A stretch of 33,593 bases of DNA from a bacterium (GCA_004559845.1 SFWW01000013.1:1-33593), one strand, 5' to 3'. Numbered from the stretch's first letter, positions 9,658 through 16,757 are shown. Made by a program: numbers and translations. The notes: generated from the sequence alone by a model not told the origin.

Positions 9658-10506
9658 ATGAAATTTTTAAAATATATCAGCATCTGTCTGTTGGCTGTCC
9701 TCTTCGCTTCTTGCGACAAAAAGGATATTGAATTCCCCATGGAGGATGTGTCAAATAAAGCACAAATTCAAGTGGCTTATATGTGTCCGAAGCAAGCCAT
9801 TACTGCCAACTATATCTACACCGTGGTAATCAACGGAGTGGAATATTGCAACAATGGTTCTTCCTTCTTGGCTACTTACAACTATGTTCCCAGCGGCGCA
9901 GTAGGCTTGTTCTACACCGTTGAACCCGGCGACGTGAATATCCGCTTCCTCAACAACAAAGGCGAAGAAGTGTACAACACTAACATCAACGTAGCCTCCG
10001 GCTCCAAACAAATGGTAGTGGTTTACGACTACGCACAAGCTCCCGCTATCGTGCCCTTCAAGGAACCGCTGAAGTTCCCCGGCGTGGCCGACACCGGCGA
10101 CAAGTGTAGCGTTCGTCTGTACAACTTCTTGTTTGAGAGCGAAGGCGTGCCTATGACCGACAAAATTCAACTCGGTCTGCAAGACACCGAAACCAAGGAA
10201 TACAAACCCGTGGGCGAACCTGTTGGATTTGGCGAAGGCTCTGAATTTATCGCTGTGGATATCGATAAATTGAAAGGCTCCGGTATGAACACTTCCGGTA
10301 GCCAACGTCGCGACATTTGCATCTATCGCATTGGCGCTGACGGCTCCAACAAGGGTGTGATTCAATACACCAAATCCAATGGTTCAACAGCCGGTTTCAC
10401 CGACTATTGGACATGGTACATTGGCCGTGGTTACCTTGAATTCATGCGTGGTGTGCTCGACAGCAAGACCTACGTGGTGGCTATGACCCAATTCACTGCC
10501 CTCTAA
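9658..10506 (+). CDS. Operon lipoprotein following SusD, DUF4397-like
   Basis: A 282-residue lipoprotein with MKFLKYISICLLAVLFASC as signal and lipobox (Cys19). The middle part (about 75-125) has beta-rich segments GDVNIRFLNNKGEEVYNTNI and SGSKQMVVVYDYAQAP, which resemble DUF4397-type immunoglobulin-like domains, though I cannot confirm this without a profile search. It is the third gene of the susC-susD operon, the place where SusE/SusF-like accessory binding lipoproteins are usually encoded. The likely role is surface retention of the same substrate. It is followed by a strong terminator, so the operon ends here. The function is inferred from position more than from sequence. Confidence 0.75.
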   Translation: MKFLKYISICLLAVLFASCDKKDIEFPMEDVSNKAQIQVAYMCPKQAITANYIYTVVINGVEYCNNGSSFLATYNYVPSGAVGLFYTVEPGDVNIRFLNNKGEEVYNTNINVASGSKQMVVVYDYAQAPAIVPFKEPLKFPGVADTGDKCSVRLYNFLFESEGVPMTDKIQLGLQDTETKEYKPVGEPVGFGEGSEFIAVDIDKLKGSGMNTSGSQRRDICIYRIGADGSNKGVIQYTKSNGSTAGFTDYWTWYIGRGYLEFMRGVLDSKTYVVAMTQFTAL

Positions 10507-10574
10507 TCCTCGCGATTAACCCGCTACCACCCGCCTCCTTTGAGGCGCTCCAAGGTGGATAGCAACCCATAAAA

Positions 10575-10617
10575 GGCTGTGGTATCTTTTAGTGAGATGC
10601 CACAGCCCATTTTTTTA
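10575..10617 (+). terminator. Terminator of the susC-susD-lipoprotein operon
   Basis: GGCTGTGGTATCT (10575-10587) pairs with AGATGCCACAGCC (10595-10607), with one mismatch or wobble in 13, followed by CA and a run of seven T. A smaller stem, CGCCTC-CTTT-GAGGCG (10532-10547), precedes it without a T tract. Confidence 0.85.
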
Positions 10618-10967
10618 CCAAGCGGATAGAGGGGATAGGGAGAAAAGTGGGGATAAGTCGTGGAAATGTGTGTTTTTTGGGCACATTTCCACGGGTTATC
10701 GGCACATTTTTGGCAGAGGATGGTGGCAGTGGTGGCAGGGCACTTTCATTGATAGATAAAAATACGGCTATTTTTTGATAGAGGCTGCTTGATTTGGTGA
10801 GGTTTGCAAGGATGGGGCTGAGTGGGATGGAAGAGAACAAAAAGTCGGGAGGCGTTTGTATTCGGCGTAGGCGGCTTTATTTTCGTTGCTCGCCGCAAAA
10901 GCGGGCAATTATAGGCGTTTTAAATGAAAGAGCCGTGAAAAAAATTGGGGTGGAGGATTGGGGAATG
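10618..10967. other. Non-coding gap between the susC operon terminator and the sufE promoter
   Basis: About 350 bp with no credible gene. A short plus-strand frame from 10794 to 11033 is open but lacks any recognisable feature and runs through the sufE promoter, so I do not call it. The main item is a perfect 12-bp inverted repeat at 10659-10693, listed separately. Confidence 0.55.
10659..10693. repeat. Perfect 12-bp inverted repeat with T-rich loop
   Basis: CGTGGAAATGTG (10659-10670) and CACATTTCCACG (10682-10693) are perfect complements around an 11-nt spacer. It lies beyond the operon's own terminator and has no T run after either arm, so it does not look like a standard terminator. It could be an operator pair, a small structured RNA, or a remnant. 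Confidence 0.6.
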
Positions 10968-10998
10968 TTGGAAAAGTGCAAAATATGTAGTAATTTTG
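10968..10998 (+). promoter_or_regulatory. Promoter of sufE
   Basis: TTG (10968-10970), a 20-nt spacer and TAATTTTG (10991-10998) form a close match to the Bacteroidetes housekeeping promoter. It lies about 75 nt before the chosen sufE start and argues against the alternative upstream start at 11034. Confidence 0.65.
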
Positions 10999-11072
10999 AA
11001 TATTGGAATGGAATGAACTGCCACTCCCTTTGAGTGGATAGAAAGCAAAACTGCCCCATTCACCACAAGATT

Positions 11073-11504
11073 ATGAGCAAAATCAACAACATTCAAGACG
11101 AGATTATCGAAGAATTTGAAGGGCTTACCGACTGGATGGACCGCTATGCCTACATCATAGAAATGGGCAATGCGATGCCCCCTTTAGATGAGCGCTATAA
11201 AACGCCCGACAACATTATCGACGGGTGCCAAAGCCGTGTGTGGCTGCAAGCCGACTACAGCGATGGCGTGATACACTTTCAAGCCGATAGCGATGCCATT
11301 ATTGTGAAAGGGATTATTTCGATGCTGGTGCGCACCCTAAGCGGCCGCACCCCGGAGGAGATACTTGACGCCGAATTGTATTTTATTGAGAAAATCGGTT
11401 TGCACGAGCACCTCTCCCCCACCCGCAGCAATGGATTGCTGGCTATGATCAAGCAAATCCGCGCCTATGCTTTCGCCTTCAAAATGAAAGGACAGCAGAA
11501 CTAA
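11073..11504 (+). CDS. sufE: SufE-type cysteine desulfurase sulfur acceptor
   Basis: A 143-residue protein starting MSKINNIQDEI, the usual length for SufE. The conserved region NIIDGCQSRVWL carries the acceptor cysteine that takes persulfide sulfur from the desulfurase SufS. The following stretch has the family pattern D/S-x-D-A-I-I-V-K-G-I-x-x-M-L-V with a later GLHEHLSPTRSNGL. SufE acts in the cytoplasm to stimulate SufS and hand sulfur to the SufBCD iron-sulfur scaffold. The rest of the suf cluster is not in the window. I chose the start at 11073 over an upstream in-frame codon at 11034 because it gives the family N-terminus. The POT transporter gene follows after 42 nt and may be co-transcribed. 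Confidence 0.9.
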   Translation: MSKINNIQDEIIEEFEGLTDWMDRYAYIIEMGNAMPPLDERYKTPDNIIDGCQSRVWLQADYSDGVIHFQADSDAIIVKGIISMLVRTLSGRTPEEILDAELYFIEKIGLHEHLSPTRSNGLLAMIKQIRAYAFAFKMKGQQN

Positions 11505-11546
11505 AACAAAACTCATTATTTAATTAATAACTAAACCAAAAAAATT

Positions 11547-13097
11547 ATGTTTAAAAATCAACCGAAAGGTCTATTCGCTTTGGCGCTTGCCAACACCGGT
11601 GAGCGATTCGGTTACTACACAATGCTTGCCATCTTCACCCTATTTATGCAAGCTAAATTTAAATGGGATGAAAGCGATGCAGGTCAAGTGTATGCCATTT
11701 TCCTGGCAGTAGTTTACTTTGCCCCTCTTTTCGGAGGTATGTTAGCCGACAAGATTGGATACGGAAAATGTGTTGTAATCGGATTAGTGGTTATGTTCCT
11801 TGGCTATCTTGGGCTCGCAATTCCCACAGGAGCCGACACCACAGGCTTAGTTGCAATGTTTGCCGGTCTCACAGCCGTTTCGCTTGGTACGGGATTGTTT
11901 AAGGGCAACCTCCAAGTGCTTGTAGGCAACCTTTATGACGACCCCAAGTATGCAAGTCGTCGCGACTCTGCATTCAGTTTGTTCTACATGGCCATCAACA
12001 TTGGTGCTATGTTTGCACCATCTATGGCTCGATGGATTACCGACCAGTATTTGAGCCAGTATGGCTTTGTGTATGATGCAGCCAATCAAGATCCTGCTTA
12101 TTTAGAGGCTCTTTACGGCAGTTATGGTCTTTGCTTCGGCGTGGCTTGTGTGTCGCTTGTGCTGTCTGCTATTATTTATTTTAGCTGTCGCAATTGGTTT
12201 AAGCATGCCGATATCACATTGGCCAAGGCTAAGGAGACATCGAACCATGTTGAAGAACTCACTCCCAAGCAAACTAAAGACCGCATCATCGCTTTGCTTC
12301 TCGTTTTTGCTGTGGTAATTTTCTTCTGGATGGCGTTCCACCAGAATGGTTCGGCGCTCACATTCTTTGCAAAGAAGTACACCAACCTCTCTATTGAAGG
12401 TGGTATGCGATTTGGTTTCAACATTTTCAGCCTTGCGCTCCTCGCTTTGTCGGTTTACACCGGCTTCGGATTTTTCCAAAGCGAAACGTCAAAAAACAAA
12501 ATTGCGTGTGCCGTTGCGACATTGGCATCATGGGCAGGTGCTTATTTGCTCTACTCAAGTATGGCGGATCCCACACCAGCACAACCCAGCGACTTCCAGC
12601 AGTTTAATCCATTCTTTGTTGTTGCCTTGACACCATTCTCTATGGCTTTCTTTGGCTTCTTTGAAAAAAAAGGAAAGGAAGTCAGTGCTCCCGCACGCAT
12701 CGCCTGGGGTATGCTCATAGCAGCCGTCGGTTTTGGTGTAATCACTATGGCATCCACCAATTTGATATCTCCCAAAGACCTTGGTGATAGTACCCAAAGC
12801 ATTCTGTCGCCCTCTTGGCTCATTTCCACCTACTTCACCCTCACTATTGCCGAACTGTTGCTTTCTCCAATGGGCATTTCGTTCGTTTCCAAAGTAGCCC
12901 CACCAAAGTACAAGGGTATGATGATGGGTGGTTGGTTTGTTGCTACCGCTATCGGCAACTATCTCAGTAGCATTCCTTCAATGTTGTGGAACAAGATTCC
13001 GTTGATGTACAACTGGGCAATACTCATTGCTTTGTGTCTCATCAGTGCATTCGTAATGTTTGCTCTTCTAAAGAAACTTAACAAGATGACCGCTTAA
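11547..13097 (+). CDS. POT-family proton-coupled oligopeptide symporter
   Basis: A 516-residue membrane protein with about 12-14 hydrophobic segments. The first helix carries GERFGYYTM and is followed by FGGMLADKIGYGKCVVIG, the MFS A-motif of the PTR2/POT family. FSLFYMAINIGAMFAPSM matches the second POT signature (FYLAINIGSL type). The family imports di- and tripeptides with protons across the inner membrane. In the well-studied members helix 1 reads ExxERFxYY; here the first acidic residue is replaced by Asn16 (N-T-G-E19-R20-F-x-Y-Y), which may change proton coupling. A strong terminator follows. The last 28 codons of a second, related transporter survive about 600 bp downstream, so the locus once held two such genes. 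Confidence 0.92.
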   Translation: MFKNQPKGLFALALANTGERFGYYTMLAIFTLFMQAKFKWDESDAGQVYAIFLAVVYFAPLFGGMLADKIGYGKCVVIGLVVMFLGYLGLAIPTGADTTGLVAMFAGLTAVSLGTGLFKGNLQVLVGNLYDDPKYASRRDSAFSLFYMAINIGAMFAPSMARWITDQYLSQYGFVYDAANQDPAYLEALYGSYGLCFGVACVSLVLSAIIYFSCRNWFKHADITLAKAKETSNHVEELTPKQTKDRIIALLLVFAVVIFFWMAFHQNGSALTFFAKKYTNLSIEGGMRFGFNIFSLALLALSVYTGFGFFQSETSKNKIACAVATLASWAGAYLLYSSMADPTPAQPSDFQQFNPFFVVALTPFSMAFFGFFEKKGKEVSAPARIAWGMLIAAVGFGVITMASTNLISPKDLGDSTQSILSPSWLISTYFTLTIAELLLSPMGISFVSKVAPPKYKGMMMGGWFVATAIGNYLSSIPSMLWNKIPLMYNWAILIALCLISAFVMFALLKKLNKMTA

Positions 13098-13206
13098 GCA
13101 ATTTGCTTGATTGATAAAGCCAGATTGCATCTACCCACACACTATTCACTACACGTTCATAAGTCGGGTAAAGTGATTTGACTAACAACATTTAACAACT
13201 TGACAT

Positions 13207-13248
13207 TCTCCCTGAAAGTATTTTGATGAACTTTCAGGGAGATTTTTG
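13207..13248 (+). terminator. Terminator of the POT transporter gene
   Basis: TCTCCCTGAAAGT (13207-13219) pairs perfectly with ACTTTCAGGGAGA (13230-13242) and is followed by TTTTTGT. The 109 bases between the stop codon and this stem contain nothing else that I recognise. Confidence 0.9.
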
Positions 13249-13284
13249 TAAAAATCAAGGCAACATTATGCATTTAGTAATTTG

Positions 13285-13425
13285 TTTGGTCTATAAAATC
13301 GGGGTGCTTGTCTATTGAATTTGGTGAGAGGCGATGGAAAATTTCATTTTTGTTGAACGAGAATTTCAAAAGGAAAATCTTATATTTGTACCTCCGATTT
13401 ACTAACCATTAAGATAGCCTCTATT
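13285..13425 (+). promoter_or_regulatory. Duplicated upstream region of a sensor-kinase gene, with TATATTTG box at 13381-13388
   Basis: The bases from TTTGGTCTATAAAA onward align by eye with the region upstream of the intact sensor kinase (minus strand, from about 17955 down to 17815). The shared segments include the -7 box TATATTTG, GATTTACT, ACCATTAAGA and GCCTC. The promoter may still fire, but it now drives only a gene fragment. Confidence 0.65.
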
Positions 13426-13690
13426 TTGACAGTGGAAAAGCAACATATCGACAAGCGCACACTCGCCATCCACATTTTGTGCTGGGGATTTTTGGTGTTT
13501 GTGCCCTCCATTCTCCGCCCCTCGGATTCGTTCGACGAACGCATATTTCACACCTTGCGCTCCTTGGGTCCCTCGCTGTGCTACATGGCGGTGTTTTACC
13601 TCAATTATTTATATTTGGTGCCTAAAATATTTCTCAAGCATCGGCGCAGCACATTCATTTGGGTGAACATCGTGCTGATTGTGGTGGCAA
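13426..13690 (+). pseudogene. N-terminal fragment of a LytS-like sensor histidine kinase
   Basis: About 86 residues (from VEKQHIDKRTLAIHILCW to NIVLIVVA) match the N-terminal membrane region of the intact kinase at 16741-17808, with roughly 73 of 86 residues identical when counted by eye. Similarity stops abruptly near 13690. The dimerisation and ATPase domains are absent, and a plus-strand frame runs on only to a stop at 13791 in unrelated sequence. The start is TTG (13426) or GTG (13432), as in the intact copy. The fragment keeps two to three membrane helices and could be translated, but it has no catalytic part. It is best read as the 5' remnant of a paralogous kinase gene. Confidence 0.85.
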
Positions 13691-13693
13691 TGC

Positions 13694-13780
13694 TGGGGTG
13701 TATTCATCGTGGTTTGCTTCCTCTCTGCAGGAATCATGCTCGCTATGGTGAAGTGGCTGGAGCGCGTCACTCAAAAGTAA
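13694..13780 (+). pseudogene. C-terminal fragment of a second POT-family transporter
   Basis: In a different frame from the kinase remnant, 28 codons read WGVFIVVCFLSAGIMLAM followed by VKWLERVTQK and a stop. This parallels the end of the intact POT transporter upstream (NWAILIALCLISAFVMFALL, then KKLNKMTA), with W, I, C, S, A and the basic/acidic tail in register. A strong terminator follows as it would for a real gene. It is the 3' remnant of a second transporter gene whose front was deleted together with the back of the kinase gene. Confidence 0.7.
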
Positions 13781-13815
13781 ACTATGATTAGGCACTTTGC
13801 CTATTTGATATAATC

Positions 13816-13858
13816 AAGGGGTTTTCTGTCGGGCTTCGGCAGAAAACCCCTTGCTTTC
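13816..13858 (+). terminator. Terminator left after the POT remnant
   Basis: AAGGGGTTTTCTG (13816-13828) pairs perfectly with CAGAAAACCCCTT (13840-13852), followed by GCTTTCTTT. It may also serve the convergent minus-strand gene ending at 13929, although the minus-strand side is less T-rich. Confidence 0.8.
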
Positions 13859-13928
13859 TTTACCCCCCGATGCGGAGGATAGGAGGGGCTATAGAGGGGA
13901 TGACACTGTGGGGTTTTTGGAGTGTTTG

Positions 13929-14378
13929 CTAATGCAGGAGGCTGTGGTTGGCGTCGCGAGCGAAAGTGAGATTAAGGCTGGCGCGGTGCTTGAGAAATGC
14001 GGTGTGGAAGTAGGCTGCTTCTATGCCATAGAATCGCTCCAGGGCGTACCAAGCCAGCAGGTTGGTGACATCGGCAGTGACTGTTTCCGCCACGCCTTCA
14101 GGCACGGGATAGAAGAAACGAAATTCCACGCTCACATTGCCGGCATCCACATTGGGATTGAAGTTGGAGAAATAGATATAGCCTTGAAATTGAGCGCGAA
14201 ATTCCTCAAATCCTTCTTTCACGCGCATCATGGCAAGTCGTTGCCAATCGGGGGTGATGCATTTGGCTTGCGGGTGCAGCAGGCAATACCAGGCACTTTC
14301 GCTGTAGATGATGTTGAGAATCTGTTCTTTGTTGATGGTAATCATCAACGAGTGTTTTGGTTTGTGTGTGTTGGTCAT
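13929..14378 (-). CDS. Conserved-looking protein of unknown function
   Basis: A 149-residue soluble protein with no signal peptide or membrane segment. It contains ESAWYCLLHPQ, an aromatic stretch GYIYFSNFNPN, VSVEFRFFYPVPEGVAE, LLAWYALERFYG and a C-terminal RASLNLTFARDA. I do not recognise the family. An internal ATG at 14345 (MITINKEQIL) is an alternative start. It lies 13 nt downstream of another unknown gene on the same strand, and both share the promoter at 14883-14914, so they form a two-gene operon. The compact size and aromatic, beta-rich composition are compatible with a small phage structural or accessory protein, which is a guess prompted by the capsid-like gene 4 kb away. Confidence 0.6.
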   Translation of the reverse strand: MTNTHKPKHSLMITINKEQILNIIYSESAWYCLLHPQAKCITPDWQRLAMMRVKEGFEEFRAQFQGYIYFSNFNPNVDAGNVSVEFRFFYPVPEGVAETVTADVTNLLAWYALERFYGIEAAYFHTAFLKHRASLNLTFARDANHSLLH

Positions 14379-14391
14379 GGTGATGGAGGTG

Positions 14392-14841
14392 TTAAGATTG
14401 GTGACGAATAAGGGATTGAAGGCGAAGGGTACGGCGTTTTCGGCAACTGCTAATACCGCGCCGTGCTTGCTGTTCGCTCACAAAAAACCGACTTGCTCGC
14501 GAATGGGTCAGCACGAAATCCAGCGCTTGGGCAATGCTCAAAGCGGGGTGTAGCCTCAGCAGCGCTTTCACTTTGTGGTAAATTTCGAGCCACATTTGCT
14601 TGCGGATAGCCGACGAAATCCGGATGTTTTGCCCGGCAAACAATTGGCAAATCACCACATAGGCGCGCTTATAGCTCACGCAATAGCGAGGAGTGCCATT
14701 GTGTAGGGTCCAGTGTAGAGCCGATTGATGCGGGTTAGGCACATGGTTTTTAATCATAAAGTGAAGCGCCTCATTGTAGATAGAAAGCAATTCCAGGTTG
14801 CGCATGAGGCAATTTTCCGATTTTGCGTTTTGTGTGTTCAT
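14392..14841 (-). CDS. Small basic protein of unknown function
   Basis: A 149-residue protein starting MNTQNAKSENCLMRNLELL. It contains PRYCVSYKRAYVVI, KQMWLEIYHKVKALLRLHP and SRASRFFVSEQQARRG, and ends in a very basic tail (SCRKRRTLRLQSLIRHQ) that could bind nucleic acid. No family is recognised with confidence, although the pattern PR-Y-x-V-S-Y...MW-x-E-I...RFF-x-S reminds me of short proteins found in Bacteroidales phage-like loci. I chose the start at 14841 because a near-perfect promoter at 14883-14914 lies just upstream; an earlier in-frame codon at 14913 would fall within the promoter. It is first in a two-gene operon. Confidence 0.6.
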   Translation of the reverse strand: MNTQNAKSENCLMRNLELLSIYNEALHFMIKNHVPNPHQSALHWTLHNGTPRYCVSYKRAYVVICQLFAGQNIRISSAIRKQMWLEIYHKVKALLRLHPALSIAQALDFVLTHSRASRFFVSEQQARRGISSCRKRRTLRLQSLIRHQS

Positions 14842-14882
14842 ATCAAAGTGTTTTTGTGGTGGATAAATTTCTAATTCCGCCA

Positions 14883-14914
14883 CAAAGTTACAACACAAAA
14901 TGGTAAATTGCAAA
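14883..14914 (-). promoter_or_regulatory. Promoter of the two-gene unknown operon
   Basis: On the minus strand TTTG (14914-14911), a 20-nt spacer and TAACTTTG (14890-14883) give an almost ideal Bacteroidetes promoter. The leader to the start codon would be about 35 nt. Confidence 0.7.
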
Positions 14915-14973
14915 TTTTATAGGGTAAAAATACCACAATTTGCCATCACGCGCCCTCTTTAACCACTCATACA

Positions 14974-15951
14974 CTAATTCAGCAAATCATCCAGCACATC
15001 GTCGACTGCCTCTTTTCCCTTCTCCTTAGCTTTTTCGATTGCTTCTTTTCCCTTTTCTTTTGCTTTTTCTATAGCCTTGTCTTTCAGTTGATTGGCTTTT
15101 TCTTTTGCCACTGTAGTCACCGAGTCGAAGGTTTGTTCAATATCTTCGCGACTCACGCCCATTTCCTCAGCAGCATCCAAGCCCTTTTGATAGACGTCTT
15201 CCAAGGTGTTCGCCACCGAATTGGCGGCGTCGCGTTGCTCCTTAGCACGTTGTTCCTCCAAAAGCGTATTGATTGCGTAAGCCAAATCGCCGGTATTGAT
15301 GTTAAAAATGTGGCTCAGCCATCCCACTGCCACGGTATAGGAGCGGTGATTCACCTTCACCTTTGCTGTGCTAAAAAAGAAATAATCATCGATATGCAGA
15401 CCATGCTCCACCAAGGGTTGCACCATTTGGCGGGCTTTGAATTTTTCGGTGCCACTGATAGCGGGTTGAGAGGCAAACACATTATCGTGGATACGGTCCA
15501 CGATATAATGAGCAGTGGTGCGCGTAATGCTTTCCACATATTCCGCTTCCGATGGCTTGGTGAGCAGCATGGCAAATAGGAAAGCCACCACCGCAAAAAG
15601 CGCAATCCATCCCTTCACATGGCTTTTGCGCTGTGGCGGCACAGCAGATGGCGAATAGGTATATCGGCGCGGCTGAGGCTGAGGCAGCTCCGGAATAGGT
15701 GTGCGAAACATTTCATCCTGCGGCGCTTCTTCCTGTGGCGTATCTTCCTGTGGCACGAAATCATCTTCCGGCGCTGCTATATCGTGGTCGTAAACGATGG
15801 CATCAGCCAATTCCGGAAAGGTGCAAGCCTCTTTCCAATCGGGCATTCCCTTGTGCCACACCAGCGTGTCGGGAGTGAGGTGCTGCCGCTTCACTTCATC
15901 GAGGGTGAAGGGTCCCGTGCGCATATCCTGAACTATCACATAATATTTCAT
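14974..15951 (-). CDS. GYF_2-domain membrane protein with LEA-like C-terminal repeats
   Basis: A 325-residue protein. Residues 1-50 (MKYYVIVQDMRTGPFTLDEV, TLVWHKGMPDWKEA) are a GYF_2 domain, the bacterial fold that binds proline-rich peptides. A Glu/Pro-rich linker follows (EDTPQEEAPQ, PELPQPQPRRYTY), then one membrane helix at about 125-145 (GWIALFAVVAFLFAMLL). The rest is a domain of unknown function and a Lys/Glu/Ala-rich helix that includes two exact-pattern 11-residue repeats. I chose the start at 15951 so that the GYF_2 domain begins the protein; a longer frame to 15993 adds an unlikely leader. The arrangement suggests a cytoplasmic GYF_2 domain anchored in the inner membrane. The partner and function are unknown. 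It is on the same strand as the two-component pair but about 100 nt downstream. Confidence 0.8.
   Translation of the reverse strand: MKYYVIVQDMRTGPFTLDEVKRQHLTPDTLVWHKGMPDWKEACTFPELADAIVYDHDIAAPEDDFVPQEDTPQEEAPQDEMFRTPIPELPQPQPRRYTYSPSAVPPQRKSHVKGWIALFAVVAFLFAMLLTKPSEAEYVESITRTTAHYIVDRIHDNVFASQPAISGTEKFKARQMVQPLVEHGLHIDDYFFFSTAKVKVNHRSYTVAVGWLSHIFNINTGDLAYAINTLLEEQRAKEQRDAANSVANTLEDVYQKGLDAAEEMGVSREDIEQTFDSVTTVAKEKANQLKDKAIEKAKEKGKEAIEKAKEKGKEAVDDVLDDLLN
15013..15078 (-). repeat. Two tandem 33-bp units encoding an 11-residue K/E/A repeat
   Basis: The units encode KAIEKAKEKGK and EAIEKAKEKGK, differing only at the first residue. Eleven-residue amphipathic repeats of this composition resemble LEA or apolipoprotein-like helices. 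DNA similarity between the units makes slippage and copy-number change possible. Confidence 0.7.
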
Positions 15952-16052
15952 GGTGTAAAGATAGAGAAAAATTTTTACAAATTGCGAACCCAAATCCCCC
16001 GAGCCATCATTTTTTTCTCATGCCACCCACGAAACGGACGGCATGCCGGGCT

Positions 16053-16757
16053 TTACCTTTTTTGCACGAAATCGTAGAAGGCTTGTTTGTAGCTATCTCC
16101 GATAGGGATATACACATCGCCAAAGACGATGCGGTTGCGCTCAATTTCGCGGATTTTGCTTTTTTGCACGATAAAAGAGCGGTGCACCCTGATAAAGCGC
16201 GAAGGCGGCAGAATTTCCTCCATGGTTTTCATATTCATAAGCGACACCACGGGCCTTGCTGCTTCTTCGGTGTAGATTTTCACATAGTCTTTCAGTCCCT
16301 CCACATATTTGATGGAATCGAGGCTGATTTGAATCAATTTGTACTCGCTTTTCACGAAGATGCTTTTCATGCCATCCGGCTCGCTCTGCTGGCGCACCAG
16401 CGAAAACCACTGCAGCGCCTTATTGCAAGTGGCGAGGAAATCCACATAGCTGATGGGCTTAAGCAGATAGTCGAGCGCATTGATGCGGAAGCCCTCCACG
16501 GCATATTGCTCAAATGCGGTGGTAAACACGATACGGGTGTTTTCGGGCACCATTTGCGAGAGTTCCAGTCCATTGATGTCGGGCATTTGTATGTCGAGAA
16601 ACAGCACATCCACCGGGCTTTGTGCAATGCCGTTCATGGCTTCGGTGGCGCTATTATATTTGCCGCAAAGCTCCATAAACGGGATTTTTTCCACATAATG
16701 TGCCAGCAGTTCCACTGCCAAGGGTTCATCATCCACGATGCTACATTTGAGTATCAT
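16053..16757 (-). CDS. LytTR-family response regulator
   Basis: A 234-residue protein with a receiver domain at 1-115: acidic pair Asp9-Asp10 (IVDDEPLA), phospho-acceptor Asp55 (LFLDIQMPDINGLEL), a TTAF threonine and Lys in YLLKPI. A LytTR DNA-binding domain follows at about 130-232 (IKYVEGLKDYVKIY, FIRVHRSFIVQKSKI). LytTR proteins bind short direct repeats through a beta-fold rather than a helix-turn-helix. The start codon overlaps the last 17 nt of the sensor-kinase gene, so translation is probably coupled and the two form a LytS/LytT-like pair. The targets are unknown; because the deleted duplicate kinase sat beside POT transporter genes, peptide uptake is one possible target (inference). 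Confidence 0.93.
   Translation of the reverse strand: MILKCSIVDDEPLAVELLAHYVEKIPFMELCGKYNSATEAMNGIAQSPVDVLFLDIQMPDINGLELSQMVPENTRIVFTTAFEQYAVEGFRINALDYLLKPISYVDFLATCNKALQWFSLVRQQSEPDGMKSIFVKSEYKLIQISLDSIKYVEGLKDYVKIYTEEAARPVVSLMNMKTMEEILPPSRFIRVHRSFIVQKSKIREIERNRIVFGDVYIPIGDSYKQAFYDFVQKR

Noticed and set aside
10794..11033. 79-codon plus-strand frame before sufE
   Set aside because: It has no domain or signal peptide and covers the sufE promoter; composition looks non-coding.
13426..13791. Reading 13426-13791 as an intact 121-residue membrane protein
   Set aside because: Similarity to the kinase ends at about residue 86 and the remaining codons are out of frame with a recognisable POT transporter tail, so it is a chimera scar rather than a designed protein.
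13851..14411. Plus-strand frame opposite the 149-residue unknown gene
   Set aside because: The minus-strand gene is placed 13 nt after an upstream gene with an ideal promoter; the plus frame has no promoter or motif and starts in a terminator tail.
16013..16052. Possible terminator after the response regulator gene
   Set aside because: Only weak GC-rich pairing was found, with no stem followed by a T tract on the minus strand.
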